A stretch of DNA of 35,213 nucleotides from a virus, in IMG/VR virus record IMGVR_UViG_3300035703_000253, positions 1-35,213 of that record. The stretch is one strand, 5' to 3'. The translations under genes and the position numbers were made by a program. Position 1 is the stretch's first letter. Every line of letters begins with the position of its first letter. Shown piece by piece: positions 19,579-27,042 of the stretch. The notes under the pieces were generated by a model. The model saw only the letters and a program-made list of their open reading frames with translations. It made no database searches and was not told where the DNA came from.

Positions 19579-20550
19579 ATGAGCGAAACCGGCACGGGTG
19601 TACCCCCGGGAAACGTACAATCTCCGCAGGATGCTTTCGAACAAATGCTCGCCGCCGATGAAGGCGAAAACGAGTTGATCGAAACTGAAGGTGGGGAAGA
19701 AGAGGTGCTTGAGGCAGAGGCTAGCGAGTCCGATGCCGAAAGCGAGGAGCAAACCGAAGGCGATGAGGAAGCCGATGAGGCGCCACAGTCGGGCCAGACA
19801 TTCCGCGTCAAGGTTGACGGGGAAGAAGTCGAGGTTCCGCTGGATGAGCTGCTGAAGGGCTACTCACGCACCGCGGATTACACGCGCAAGACGCAGGCTA
19901 TTGCTGAGGCCCGAAGACAGGCTGAAGCAGAAGCGGCAGCAGCGCGGGAAGAGCGGCAACGGTATGCGCAGACATTGGAAGTGCTTGATGCGCAATTGCG
20001 CACGCTGCAACCGCCTGACATCGACTGGGATCGTCTCTACAAAGAGAACCCGGTCGAGTGGGTGAGACAGCGCGAAATTCATCGCACCAGGCAAGAGCAG
20101 GCAGGTTGGGTGCAAGCCCAGCGCGCGGCTCTGATTCAGAAGCAGCAGGAAGAAGAGCAGATTGAGCAAGCTCAGACCCTTGAGGTCGAGCGCGCCAAGT
20201 TGTTCGAAGCACTACCGGAATGGCGCGACGCTGAGAAGGCGCGCTCCGAGAAGGCGAAGATCGTATCTTATGCAACCGAGAAACTCGGCTTTACGACCGA
20301 GGAGATTTCGGACATTTACGATGCTCGCGCCGTAGTGGCCCTGCGCAAAGCAATGCTCTTTGACGAACTGATGAGTAAACGAGATCAGATGCGTCCGAAG
20401 ATCATGCAAAAGGCCAAGCCGATGAAGGCTGGCGCTGCTTCTGCCCCGCAATCTTCCAAGGTCGTAGCATCCAAGGCGGCTCTTTCTAGACTCGCAAATA
20501 GTGGCAGCCACAGAGATGCGGCTGCTGTGTTTGAACAGTTTATAGATTGA
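19579..20550 (+). CDS. Capsid scaffolding protein
   Basis: A 323-residue protein with a very acidic N-terminus (residues 20-70, long Glu/Asp runs), an SRTADYTRKTQ motif (about residues 96-106) and then long coiled-coil helices rich in Glu, Ala, Arg and Gln (105-215), ending in a basic Ala/Lys-rich tail (about 270-305). This is the usual make-up of podovirus scaffolds; a kinked YSRTxDYTRKTQA segment after an acidic start is frequent in these. It directly precedes the major capsid protein by eleven bases. It guides procapsid assembly and is then released. Confidence 0.85.
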   Translation: MSETGTGVPPGNVQSPQDAFEQMLAADEGENELIETEGGEEEVLEAEASESDAESEEQTEGDEEADEAPQSGQTFRVKVDGEEVEVPLDELLKGYSRTADYTRKTQAIAEARRQAEAEAAAAREERQRYAQTLEVLDAQLRTLQPPDIDWDRLYKENPVEWVRQREIHRTRQEQAGWVQAQRAALIQKQQEEEQIEQAQTLEVERAKLFEALPEWRDAEKARSEKAKIVSYATEKLGFTTEEISDIYDARAVVALRKAMLFDELMSKRDQMRPKIMQKAKPMKAGAASAPQSSKVVASKAALSRLANSGSHRDAAAVFEQFID

Positions 20551-20561
20551 GGTAATTTCAA

Positions 20562-21542
20562 ATGTCCCAGACAGCAAATACTTTCGATACCTTTGCCGCC
20601 AAGGGTATCCGTGAGTCTCTCTCGAATGTTATCTACAACATCTCGCCCGAAGAGACTCCGTTCATGTCGAACATCGGTCGTGAGAACGTCAAGAACACTT
20701 ACTTTGAGTGGCAGACGGACTCGCTCGCCGCCGCTTCGACGACCAACGCGCAGGTTGAAGGTGACGACGTGTCGTCCTACGACTCGACCGCCGCCACGAC
20801 CCGCATCGGCAACTACACGCAGGTCAGCCGCAAGACCGTCCTCATCTCGGGCACGCTCGAGTCGGTGGACAAGGCTGGTCGTCGCTCGGAGTTGGCCTAC
20901 CAGCTCGCCAAGCGCTCTGCCGAACTGAAGCGTGACATGGAGTCGATCATGCTGACGAACCAGGCGGCTGCCGCCGGTTCGGCTGGTGTCTCGACGGCGC
21001 TCCGTAAGACTGGCTCGCTCCTCGCGTTCCTGAAGTCCAACACGGACAAGGGTACGGGCGGCGCTGACCCGGTTTACACTGCCAAGCCGGATGCGACCCG
21101 CACGGACGCGACCGACGCCAACCTCCGCACGTTCTCTGAGACGATCCTCAAGAGCGTGATCCAGAAGGTGTGGGCTGCCGGTGGCACGCCGAAGATTCTC
21201 ATGGTCGGCCCGGTCAACAAGCAGCGCGTGTCGGGCTTCGCGGGTATCGCGGAGATTCGTCGCGAAGTCACGGGCAACAAGCCCGGCGTCATCATCGGCG
21301 CTGCCGACGTGTACGTTTCGGACTTCGGCGCGGTGTCGGTTGTCCCCAACCGCTTCCAGCGTGAGCGTGATGCTTTCGTGCTCGATCCTGAGTACGCCAG
21401 CGTTGCCTTCCTGCGTCCCTTCCAGACGGTTGAACTTGCGAAGACCGGCGACGCCGAGAAGCGCATGATCGTTGTGGAGTGGGGCTTGAAGGTCAACACC
21501 GAAGCCGCGCACGGCCTCGCCGCTGACCTCACCACGACTTGA
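20562..21542 (+). CDS. Major capsid protein, SU10/DUF5309-like
   Basis: A 326-residue protein. NVIYNISPEETPFMSNIGR (about residues 22-40), YFEWQTDSLAA (47-57), then GNYTQVSRKTVLISGTLE and, later, PKILMVGPVNKQRVSGFAG mark the DUF5309/SU10 branch of HK97-fold capsid proteins. No protease-cleaved N-terminal delta region is obvious; scaffolding is supplied by the separate upstream gene. GAGG lies about nine bases before the start. The DNA has very regular codon use, with many CTC/GTC/ACG codons, unlike the more mixed neighbours, as expected for the most highly expressed gene. A strong stem-loop follows the stop. Confidence 0.9.
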   Translation: MSQTANTFDTFAAKGIRESLSNVIYNISPEETPFMSNIGRENVKNTYFEWQTDSLAAASTTNAQVEGDDVSSYDSTAATTRIGNYTQVSRKTVLISGTLESVDKAGRRSELAYQLAKRSAELKRDMESIMLTNQAAAAGSAGVSTALRKTGSLLAFLKSNTDKGTGGADPVYTAKPDATRTDATDANLRTFSETILKSVIQKVWAAGGTPKILMVGPVNKQRVSGFAGIAEIRREVTGNKPGVIIGAADVYVSDFGAVSVVPNRFQRERDAFVLDPEYASVAFLRPFQTVELAKTGDAEKRMIVVEWGLKVNTEAAHGLAADLTTT

Positions 21543-21560
21543 TTGTAGTGGTATAAACTT

Positions 21561-21590
21561 AGGGGCGGCGGCAATAGGGCCGTCGCCCCT
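21561..21590 (+). terminator. 12-bp stem-loop after the capsid gene
   Basis: AGGGGCGGCGGC (21561-21572), loop AATAGG, then GCCGTCGCCCCT (21579-21590) form a 12-bp stem with a single G-T pair. No T-run follows, so a full rho-independent stop is unlikely; it more probably protects the 3' end of capsid mRNA or lowers read-through to the neck genes. Confidence 0.55.
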
Positions 21591-21604
21591 GAGTTGAGGA
21601 ACGC

Positions 21605-21925
21605 ATGAATTCGTCAGGAAAGCGCCTTTTTGACTATGACCCGCTAACGGGTACGACAAAGTGGTGGCATTACGATGCCGACAAAGATGAGGCCACGATT
21701 GAGACGGTCTTTGAAGTTGGCGACCTGATTGAGCGAAACAAAAGAGAGTACGCGAACACGGACGAACGTGCTCGGTACGGCGAGTGGAGCAAGGTGGCAT
21801 CTATTCCGATGGCGCTTTTCTACCGACTCAAGAATGAAGGGATCGTTGACGATCCGAAGAAAATGAAGGCTTGGTTGAACGATAGAGACAACCAACTCTT
21901 CCGAACACGCGCGGGGCGTGTATGA
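21605..21925 (+). CDS. Conserved phage protein behind the capsid gene
   Basis: A 106-residue protein. Its start RLFDYDPLTGTTKWWHYD, IETVFEV in the middle, ERARYGEWSKVASIP and the end FRTRAGRV are a conserved pattern I recognise from phages of this head type, where it lies after the capsid gene. No function has been assigned to my knowledge. GAGGAA lies six to seven bases before the ATG. It ends in an ATGA overlap with the glycosyltransferase gene. A small head or neck accessory protein is plausible. Confidence 0.6.
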   Translation: MNSSGKRLFDYDPLTGTTKWWHYDADKDEATIETVFEVGDLIERNKREYANTDERARYGEWSKVASIPMALFYRLKNEGIVDDPKKMKAWLNDRDNQLFRTRAGRV

Positions 21926-22587
21926 GCAGATCAATAGCGATATTGGTGCCTGCTCGAGATACGGTGATGACCTCGTTTGCCTATGACCTAGCGCGAGCGA
22001 TGAGTTTTCACACAGCGACAACGGACGACCGTGTTCTGCTCTTCACGAGCCACGGAACTCTGATCGCCTCTCAGAGAATGGAGCTTGCGCGTCAAGCACT
22101 AGATGAGAAGGCGGACTTTCTCCTCTGGCTTGACTCAGACATGCGGTTCCCGAAGGAAACCATCGGGCACCTGATTCTGCGCGATAAGCCCATCGTGGCT
22201 GCTAACTATTCGACACGTCGTATGCCGGTCAAGCCGGTGGCGATGATGGACGGTGGCGGCAAGATTGACCGGGTATATACCGGCCCAGAGTCCGAAGGGC
22301 TACAGCCTGTCGATTATGTCGGCATGGGTGTAATGATGACGAAGCGAGAGGTGTTCGAGAAGTTAGAGGCACCGTGGTTTGCAATCCCGTACTCCACAGT
22401 CGGGAATCACTACATCGGCGAGGACGTGTTCTTCTGCCGCAAGGCCAAAGAGGCCGGGTTTGAGGTGCTTTTAGATCACGACCTTTCGCAGCATGTTAAA
22501 CACATCGGCACGTTCGAGTATTCCCACGAGGGTGCTTGGGCGATGAAGGAAGAGTTAGATGGCCCTAAACTCATACAGCGCACTTAG
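21922..22587 (+). CDS. Glycosyltransferase (GT-A fold), phage type
   Basis: A 221-residue protein with a Rossmann-like start SIAILVPARDTVMT, a DSD metal/nucleotide-sugar motif (71-73 in LLWLDSDMRFP), VGMGVMMTKREVFEKLEAPWF (about 130-150) and a GEDVFFCRKAKEAGF acceptor-side segment followed by a His-rich end (HVKHIGTFEYSH). These features match GT2/GT-A enzymes widely carried by environmental phages. It lies between capsid and adaptor genes, a strange place for such an enzyme, and together with the GT25 gene makes a second sugar-transfer activity in the head region. The target could be capsid or tail proteins or cell-surface sugars. Confidence 0.75.
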   Translation: MSRSIAILVPARDTVMTSFAYDLARAMSFHTATTDDRVLLFTSHGTLIASQRMELARQALDEKADFLLWLDSDMRFPKETIGHLILRDKPIVAANYSTRRMPVKPVAMMDGGGKIDRVYTGPESEGLQPVDYVGMGVMMTKREVFEKLEAPWFAIPYSTVGNHYIGEDVFFCRKAKEAGFEVLLDHDLSQHVKHIGTFEYSHEGAWAMKEELDGPKLIQRT

Positions 22588-23191
22588 GACAAGCATCGGC
22601 GACTGGCTCAACCGTGACGACCTCACGGCAGTCATTCCCGACTTTATCTCGCTTGCCGAGGCGCAGATGGAGCGTCGCCTGCCGACGCAAAAGATGGTCA
22701 AGCGTGCCAACGCCACCATCGACACGCCGTTCTCTGCGCTGCCGTCTGACTTCCTCTCTGCCAAGTCGCTGGTGTTGACCTCCACGGCTCCGGTGCAGCC
22801 TTTGGTGTTTCTCACCGAAGATGAACTGGACGCAAAAAAATACGTCTATCGCACGACGGGCAAGCCGCAGTATTTCGCTCTGATCGGAAACCAGATCGAA
22901 GTGCTGCCCGCGCCGGATACGAGCTACACGGCAGAATTGACCTATGTGGCGACGCTGGCAAAGTTATCCGACAGCAACACGTCAAACTGGGTGCTCGAGC
23001 GGCATCCTGACGTGTACTTGTACGGATCGCTTCTGCAAGCCGCCCCGTACCTGCGCGACGATGAGCGCGTGGGACTTTGGGCTAACCAGTACCAGTCTGC
23101 GATTGAAGACATGATGTTGCAAAACGAGCGTGCGGCGTTTAGTCAGGGCCGCGCAGCCATGACCGTTAAACCGACGAGGGTGATCCCGTGA
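22559..23191 (+). CDS. Adaptor / head-to-tail connector protein
   Basis: A 210-residue protein with an LRTSIGDWLNRDDL start, IPDFISLAEAQMERRL (about residues 25-40) and a beta-rich core, followed by HPDVYLYGSLLQAAPYLRDDE (about 148-168), all matching the SU10-type phage adaptor family that binds beneath the portal. GAAGGAAGAG lies just before ATG 22559, which is within the glycosyltransferase gene (29-base overlap). It ends by overlapping the next gene in GTGA. Confidence 0.8.
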   Translation: MALNSYSALRTSIGDWLNRDDLTAVIPDFISLAEAQMERRLPTQKMVKRANATIDTPFSALPSDFLSAKSLVLTSTAPVQPLVFLTEDELDAKKYVYRTTGKPQYFALIGNQIEVLPAPDTSYTAELTYVATLAKLSDSNTSNWVLERHPDVYLYGSLLQAAPYLRDDERVGLWANQYQSAIEDMMLQNERAAFSQGRAAMTVKPTRVIP

Positions 23192-23571
23192 GTGCATTTT
23201 CAGACTATCTTGAAAACAAGGTCATGCTGCATGTGTTTGGCGGCACCGCATATACTGCGCCGTCAACGCTGTACCTGGCCCTTTACACCGTTGCACCGAC
23301 CGACACTGGCGGTGGCACTGAGGTGAGCGGCACGGCGTATGCGCGCCAGACCGTCGCCTTCACGGTGACGAATGACACGGCGAGCAACACGTCTGCGGTG
23401 GAGTTTCCGACCGCAGGTTCTTCGTGGGGCACGATTGTTGCGGTGGGCGTGTTCGACCAGTTGACGAGCGGAAACCTGCTCGCATACGGCAACCTCACGG
23501 CCAGCAAGACGATTGCCTCTGGGGACGTGTTCCGAGTGCCTGCTGGCGACCTAGACATTACGTTGGCCTAA
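23188..23571 (+). CDS. Small beta-rich tail/fibre-type protein
   Basis: A 127-residue Thr/Ala-rich protein starting at GTG 23188. FSDYLENKVMLHVFGG and LYLALYTVAPTDTGGGTEVSGTAYARQ are the signature of a widespread phage family annotated as tail fibre or Gp80-like proteins, of about this length. It is probably a small beta-sandwich mounted on the virion surface. It is directly after the adaptor and three bases before the repeat protein, so it may form a base for the fibre that follows. Confidence 0.7.
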   Translation: MSAFSDYLENKVMLHVFGGTAYTAPSTLYLALYTVAPTDTGGGTEVSGTAYARQTVAFTVTNDTASNTSAVEFPTAGSSWGTIVAVGVFDQLTSGNLLAYGNLTASKTIASGDVFRVPAGDLDITLA

Positions 23572-23574
23572 GAC

Positions 23575-24240
23575 GTGGCCGGTTACGGCAGCGGCTTATA
23601 CGGGCGTGGCAACTATGGCATAGACCCCAAAGAGGGGGCAGCCACGCTAAATGCCTCGACGACTTTGGTGGTCGCCGGGGTACGCATCCAGCAGGGTGCG
23701 GCGACGTTGAATGCTGCGGCTACGGTCGCGGCGAGTGCGGTGAGGGTGCAGCAGGGTGCTGCGGCCCTTAGCGCGGCGGAAACGCTCACAGCGACCGCCA
23801 CTAGGGTACAGAACGCGGCGGCTGCCTTGTCCGCTGCGGCGACGCTAACCGCTGCGGCGGAGCGTATACAGCGAGGCGCTGCGGCACTCAATGCGGTGAG
23901 CAGTCTTTCGGCGTCAGCGGAGCGCATCCAAAGAGGTGCCGCTGCACTGACGGCAGAGGCGACGCTAACGGCAACGGGCAATCGGGTGCAGTTTGCATCC
24001 TGTGCCATCTTGGCAACCTCCTCGGTGGTCGTCTCTGGGCGGCTCAAGTGGGAGGTGGTGCCGGACACCGCAGAGAGTTGGGCTGCGCTGCCTGACACGG
24101 CAGAGAGCTGGACGACGGCAAGCGACACCGTGGTTGCATGGAGCCCGATTAGCGACACGGCAGAGACATGGACGCCGACAAGTGATACGGCGAAGACTTG
24201 GACAGAGAAAACACATCCGGCCTATTTGCAGGCCGCTTGA
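23575..24240 (+). CDS. Repeat protein: 20-residue then 10-residue tandem units
   Basis: A 221-residue protein starting at GTG 23575 with AGYGSGLYGRGNYG. Residues 21-140 are six exact-length 20-residue units of the form GAA(A/T)L-x-A-x3-(L/V)-x-A-x3-R-(V/I)-Q-x, and a seventh, degraded one (141-160). Residues 164-213 are then five 10-residue units DTAESWxxxS. Exact periods point to a beta-solenoid or beta-helical shaft and a second, thinner repeat. It lies among fibre genes, so it is probably part of the fibre or a fibre linker. The YGxGLYGxGxYG start is common in environmental phage genes. No function is known. Confidence 0.6.
   Translation: MAGYGSGLYGRGNYGIDPKEGAATLNASTTLVVAGVRIQQGAATLNAAATVAASAVRVQQGAAALSAAETLTATATRVQNAAAALSAAATLTAAAERIQRGAAALNAVSSLSASAERIQRGAAALTAEATLTATGNRVQFASCAILATSSVVVSGRLKWEVVPDTAESWAALPDTAESWTTASDTVVAWSPISDTAETWTPTSDTAKTWTEKTHPAYLQAA
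23635..23994 (+). repeat. Six 60-bp tandem coding repeats
   Basis: Six units of 60 bases, each coding for a 20-residue repeat. The units differ by many silent and conservative changes, so they are old, and the frame is kept throughout. Copy number may vary between relatives. Confidence 0.8.
24064..24213 (+). repeat. Five 30-bp tandem coding repeats (DTAESW)
   Basis: Five units of 30 bases coding for DTAESW-type 10-residue repeats, each with a conserved Asp-Thr/Val and Trp. They start 69 bases after the end of the 60-bp array, in the same gene. Confidence 0.75.
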
Positions 24241-24251
24241 GGTAGAGAAAC

Positions 24252-26654
24252 ATGGCTGACACGAATACCACCAACCTTTCCCTCGTCAAGCCGGAGGTTG
24301 GCGCCTCTGCTGATACTTGGGGCGGGAAACTCAACACCAACCTCGACACGATTGATGGCATCTTCGCCCCCGGCGGAAATGGCACATCGGTAGGGTTGAA
24401 CGTCGGCTCGGGCAAGACGCTCAATGTCTCCTCTGGCACGCTCACCCTCGCCGACAACCAAATCAGCGGCGATAAGGTCGAAGGCGGCACGATTAACGCC
24501 ATCACGATCAACACGCTGACCTCCACGGCGGTCAACGCGACGACGGTAGATGCGACGAACGTAGAAGTTACGAACATCAAGGCGAAGGATGGCACGGCTG
24601 CCGGATCAATCGCTGACTCTACCGGCGTTGTGACGCTCGCCTCTACGGTGTTGACGACGACTGACATCAACGGCGGAACGATTGACGGCACCGCCATCGG
24701 CGCAAGCAGCGCGTCGACGGGCGCGTTTAGCACGCTCTCCGCCTCGGGCAACGTCACCCTCTCCGGCGGCACCGCCAACGGCGTGCTGTATCTGAATGCG
24801 TCCAAGGTGGCGACGAGTGGGAGTGCGCTGACGTTTGATGGGACGAATTTGGGAGTATCGGCCCCCGCTTTTGACCACGGCCCTTTTGTGGTTGGTGCTA
24901 ATACAAATACTGTCGCAAACATTACGGTAATAAACTCAAGTTCCGGTACAGCAGCACAGTCAAGAGTTCGCGTCGGAAATGGCGGCGCAAATTTTGGAAC
25001 CATAACGCACACTGGTGCTTCGTTTACAACTTCCGGCATTTTCCGACAAGACGGGACTTATGTTTTTGGTAATGGAGCCGGTGGTCTTACGTTAACAACT
25101 GGCGCAAATCAACCAATTTATTTTGCGATTGATGTCACCGAACAAATGCGCCTCACCTCGACGGGGCTTGGCATCGGGACGAGTTCGCCTGATTCAAAAC
25201 TGCACGTTGTCAGCGGGGCAAGTTCTACGCTTGCTCAATTGCGGATCGGCTACAACGGCACATCGGTAAACTATTACGACGCTAACACGCATTATTTTCG
25301 CGATGGCTCTGGCCCGACGGATAGGATGATTCTTAACTCCTCCGGCAACCTCGGTCTGGGCGTGACGCCGAGTGCGTGGAACGCTTTAATTAAAGGATTT
25401 GAAATTGGGCGTGTTGGTAACGGAATTTGGGGGCAAACAAATAACCAAGTTATGTCCGTTGTCAGTAACGCTTATTACGGCTCTGATTGGACATATGCCA
25501 ATAATGGCGTTGCATCGGCGTATCAGATGGATAGTTCGGGCAAACACGTTTGGAGCATAGCCCCCTCCGGCACCGCAGGCAACACCATCTCGTTCACGCA
25601 GGCGATGACGCTGGATGCGAGTGGGAATTTGCTGGTTGGGACGACGAGTCTAACTACGGGAATTTCTGGAACCGAAACAACGCTTTGTTTGAAAGGAAAC
25701 TCAACTGGCAAGGCCGCTGCATTTGTTGCAGTAAATGCTGCCGGTACGGGGACAAGCGTTTTTGGTACGGGAGATTCTACCGTTGCTTGCTATGCAGGTA
25801 CTGTGACCAATCATCCGCTTGTTTTTCAAACCAACAACACCGAACGCGCACGCATCACGAGCGGGGGGGATTTGGGGGTGGGGACGACTACGCCCGATAT
25901 CTTTGGAAGATTCCACGGGCGAACGGTTGGCGTCTCAGCATCAAGTGGAAATGCTTACGTTCAAGTTGCCGGAGCATCTGGCTTTGGTGGCGGTATTGAA
26001 ATTGGTGTTGGCACGACTCGTCACGGAACGTTATCTGGTAGTGCGAACGATATTCAACTTGCTGCTAATTCAAATATCCCACTTCTTTTCGGCACCAACA
26101 ACACCGAACGCGCCCGCATCACGAGTGGGGGGGCATTTCTTGTAGGAACAACGGCTTCAAATACTGCCGGAACAGGCAGCATAATTTCGGCTTTTATTGG
26201 CGCTACAAATAACACTAGTGGCGCTGCCTGTTTTCAAGCATGGAACCAAGCCACAACGGGCGATAATTTATTTGTTGATTTTTATACGGAAGGCGGTAGC
26301 GGTACTCAACGCGGAACCATTGATTACAACCGCGCTGGCGGGCAGGTTCGCTACAACACGACTTCAGATTACCGCGCCAAAGAGGTTTATGGGCCGGTTG
26401 ATGATTCTGGGGAACAGATTGATGCGTTAAAGGTTTATCGCGGCAAGATGCTAGGCGCAACGCAAGAGCGTCCGATGATGATTGCTCACGAAGCACAGGA
26501 AGTGGTGCCGTATGCGGTCGGCGGTGAAAAGGATGCTGTCAACGAAGACGGTACGCCGAAGTATCAGACCATGGATCATCAAATTCTTGTCCCGCTATTG
26601 ATCGCGGAACTGCAATCACTTCGTAAACGTGTAGCCGAACTGGAGGCCAAATAA
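24252..26654 (+). CDS. Tail fibre / spike with C-terminal S74 chaperone
   Basis: An 800-residue fibre. The start [19 protein letters not shown] is a typical fibre-attachment domain; the middle is a Gly/Ser/Thr/Asn-rich shaft with repeated units [24 protein letters not shown] and VGTT; the end (about residues 705-800) is an S74 intramolecular chaperone: [11 protein letters not shown], then IALVP-like [20 protein letters not shown] and [21 protein letters not shown] coiled coil. Such domains fold the trimeric fibre and then cut themselves off. The classical Ser of the cleavage site is in TTSDYRAK. The shaft DNA alternates between AT-rich and GC-rich patches, suggesting mosaic growth by recombination. 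It is the likely receptor-binding protein. Confidence 0.85.
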   Translation: MADTNTTNLSLVKPEVGASADTWGGKLNTNLDTIDGIFAPGGNGTSVGLNVGSGKTLNVSSGTLTLADNQISGDKVEGGTINAITINTLTSTAVNATTVDATNVEVTNIKAKDGTAAGSIADSTGVVTLASTVLTTTDINGGTIDGTAIGASSASTGAFSTLSASGNVTLSGGTANGVLYLNASKVATSGSALTFDGTNLGVSAPAFDHGPFVVGANTNTVANITVINSSSGTAAQSRVRVGNGGANFGTITHTGASFTTSGIFRQDGTYVFGNGAGGLTLTTGANQPIYFAIDVTEQMRLTSTGLGIGTSSPDSKLHVVSGASSTLAQLRIGYNGTSVNYYDANTHYFRDGSGPTDRMILNSSGNLGLGVTPSAWNALIKGFEIGRVGNGIWGQTNNQVMSVVSNAYYGSDWTYANNGVASAYQMDSSGKHVWSIAPSGTAGNTISFTQAMTLDASGNLLVGTTSLTTGISGTETTLCLKGNSTGKAAAFVAVNAAGTGTSVFGTGDSTVACYAGTVTNHPLVFQTNNTERARITSGGDLGVGTTTPDIFGRFHGRTVGVSASSGNAYVQVAGASGFGGGIEIGVGTTRHGTLSGSANDIQLAANSNIPLLFGTNNTERARITSGGAFLVGTTASNTAGTGSIISAFIGATNNTSGAACFQAWNQATTGDNLFVDFYTEGGSGTQRGTIDYNRAGGQVRYNTTSDYRAKEVYGPVDDSGEQIDALKVYRGKMLGATQERPMMIAHEAQEVVPYAVGGEKDAVNEDGTPKYQTMDHQILVPLLIAELQSLRKRVAELEAK
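25830..26133 (+). repeat. Near-identical fibre seams with G7 runs
   Basis: ACCAACAACACCGAACGCGC starts at both 25830 and 26094 and continues into CGCATCACGAG and a run of seven G (25863-25869 and 26127-26133), with only a few mismatches over about 40 bases. The two copies flank an AT-richer 220-base block. They code for the [11 protein letters not shown] repeat and could serve as recombination seams. Confidence 0.6.
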
Positions 26655-26812
26655 TGTCCGACGTTGAATTGAAAGTCTCGCTAGAAGAAGCCGTTGCCAT
26701 CGTGAATCTGTTGGGGTCACTCCCGACGGCGCAGGGGGCGCATCCGTTGTGGGCGAAACTGTTGGAGCAGGTCAAGCCGCACCTGCCGAAAGAAGAGAGT
26801 AAGGAAGCGTGA
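26654..26812 (+). CDS. 52-residue protein between fibre and holin-like gene
   Basis: The peptide starts [20 protein letters not shown] and ends HLPKEESKEA. It is helical and amphipathic, without a membrane segment. The ATG overlaps the fibre stop (TAATG) and the TGA lies one base before the next ATG, so it is most likely translated. Small helical proteins behind fibre genes sometimes act as fibre-assembly chaperones; this is only a positional guess. Confidence 0.5.
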   Translation: MSDVELKVSLEEAVAIVNLLGSLPTAQGAHPLWAKLLEQVKPHLPKEESKEA

Positions 26813-26813
26813 C

Positions 26814-27038
26814 ATGTCCGAGCAAGATCAGACCGTGGAACTAGCCCTCTTGCGCAAAGACCTGGAGCTCTTGCAGAGCGACATGGCAGAGGTGAAGGGC
26901 GACCTTAAAAAACTCGCCGACGCTTGGTCTACGGCAGAAAATCTTGTGGCTTTTGTGAAGTGGCTTGCTGGCCTTGCGGCTGGCATCGGCCTATTGGTTG
27001 CCTTTTTCAAGGGCTTCGTCATACCAACAAAGGAGTAA
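26814..27038 (+). CDS. Coiled coil plus membrane helix, holin-like
   Basis: A 74-residue protein with a charged coiled coil (about residues 5-40, LALLRKDLELLQSDMAEVKGD) and one C-terminal membrane helix (about 44-68, FVKWLAGLAAGIGLLVAFF). This is the shape of XhlA-like and some single-span holin or antiholin proteins. A better two-helix holin candidate lies in the lysis cassette at 34979, so this could be an antiholin, a second lysis protein, or a membrane-contact tail accessory. The ATG follows the upstream stop after one base. Confidence 0.5.
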   Translation: MSEQDQTVELALLRKDLELLQSDMAEVKGDLKKLADAWSTAENLVAFVKWLAGLAAGIGLLVAFFKGFVIPTKE

Positions 27039-27042
27039 CGCC

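Noticed and set aside
20385-21800. 471-codon open frame on the minus strand
   Set aside because: It lies opposite the scaffold end, capsid and following gene. The capsid's strongly biased codons remove stops from the opposite strand. The product is Arg/His-rich and has no recognisable domain.
23635-24213. CRISPR-like regular repeats
   Set aside because: The 60- and 30-bp periods keep the reading frame, have no unique spacers and no cas genes; they are coding repeats.
24149-25039. 296-codon open frame on the minus strand
   Set aside because: Antisense to the fibre gene, which has a clear attachment domain and S74 end; the product is Val/Pro-rich without motifs.
24252-26654. Diversity-generating retroelement target in the fibre
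   Set aside because: There is no reverse transcriptase and no template repeat with adenine-specific differences; the repeats are ordinary fibre-shaft units.
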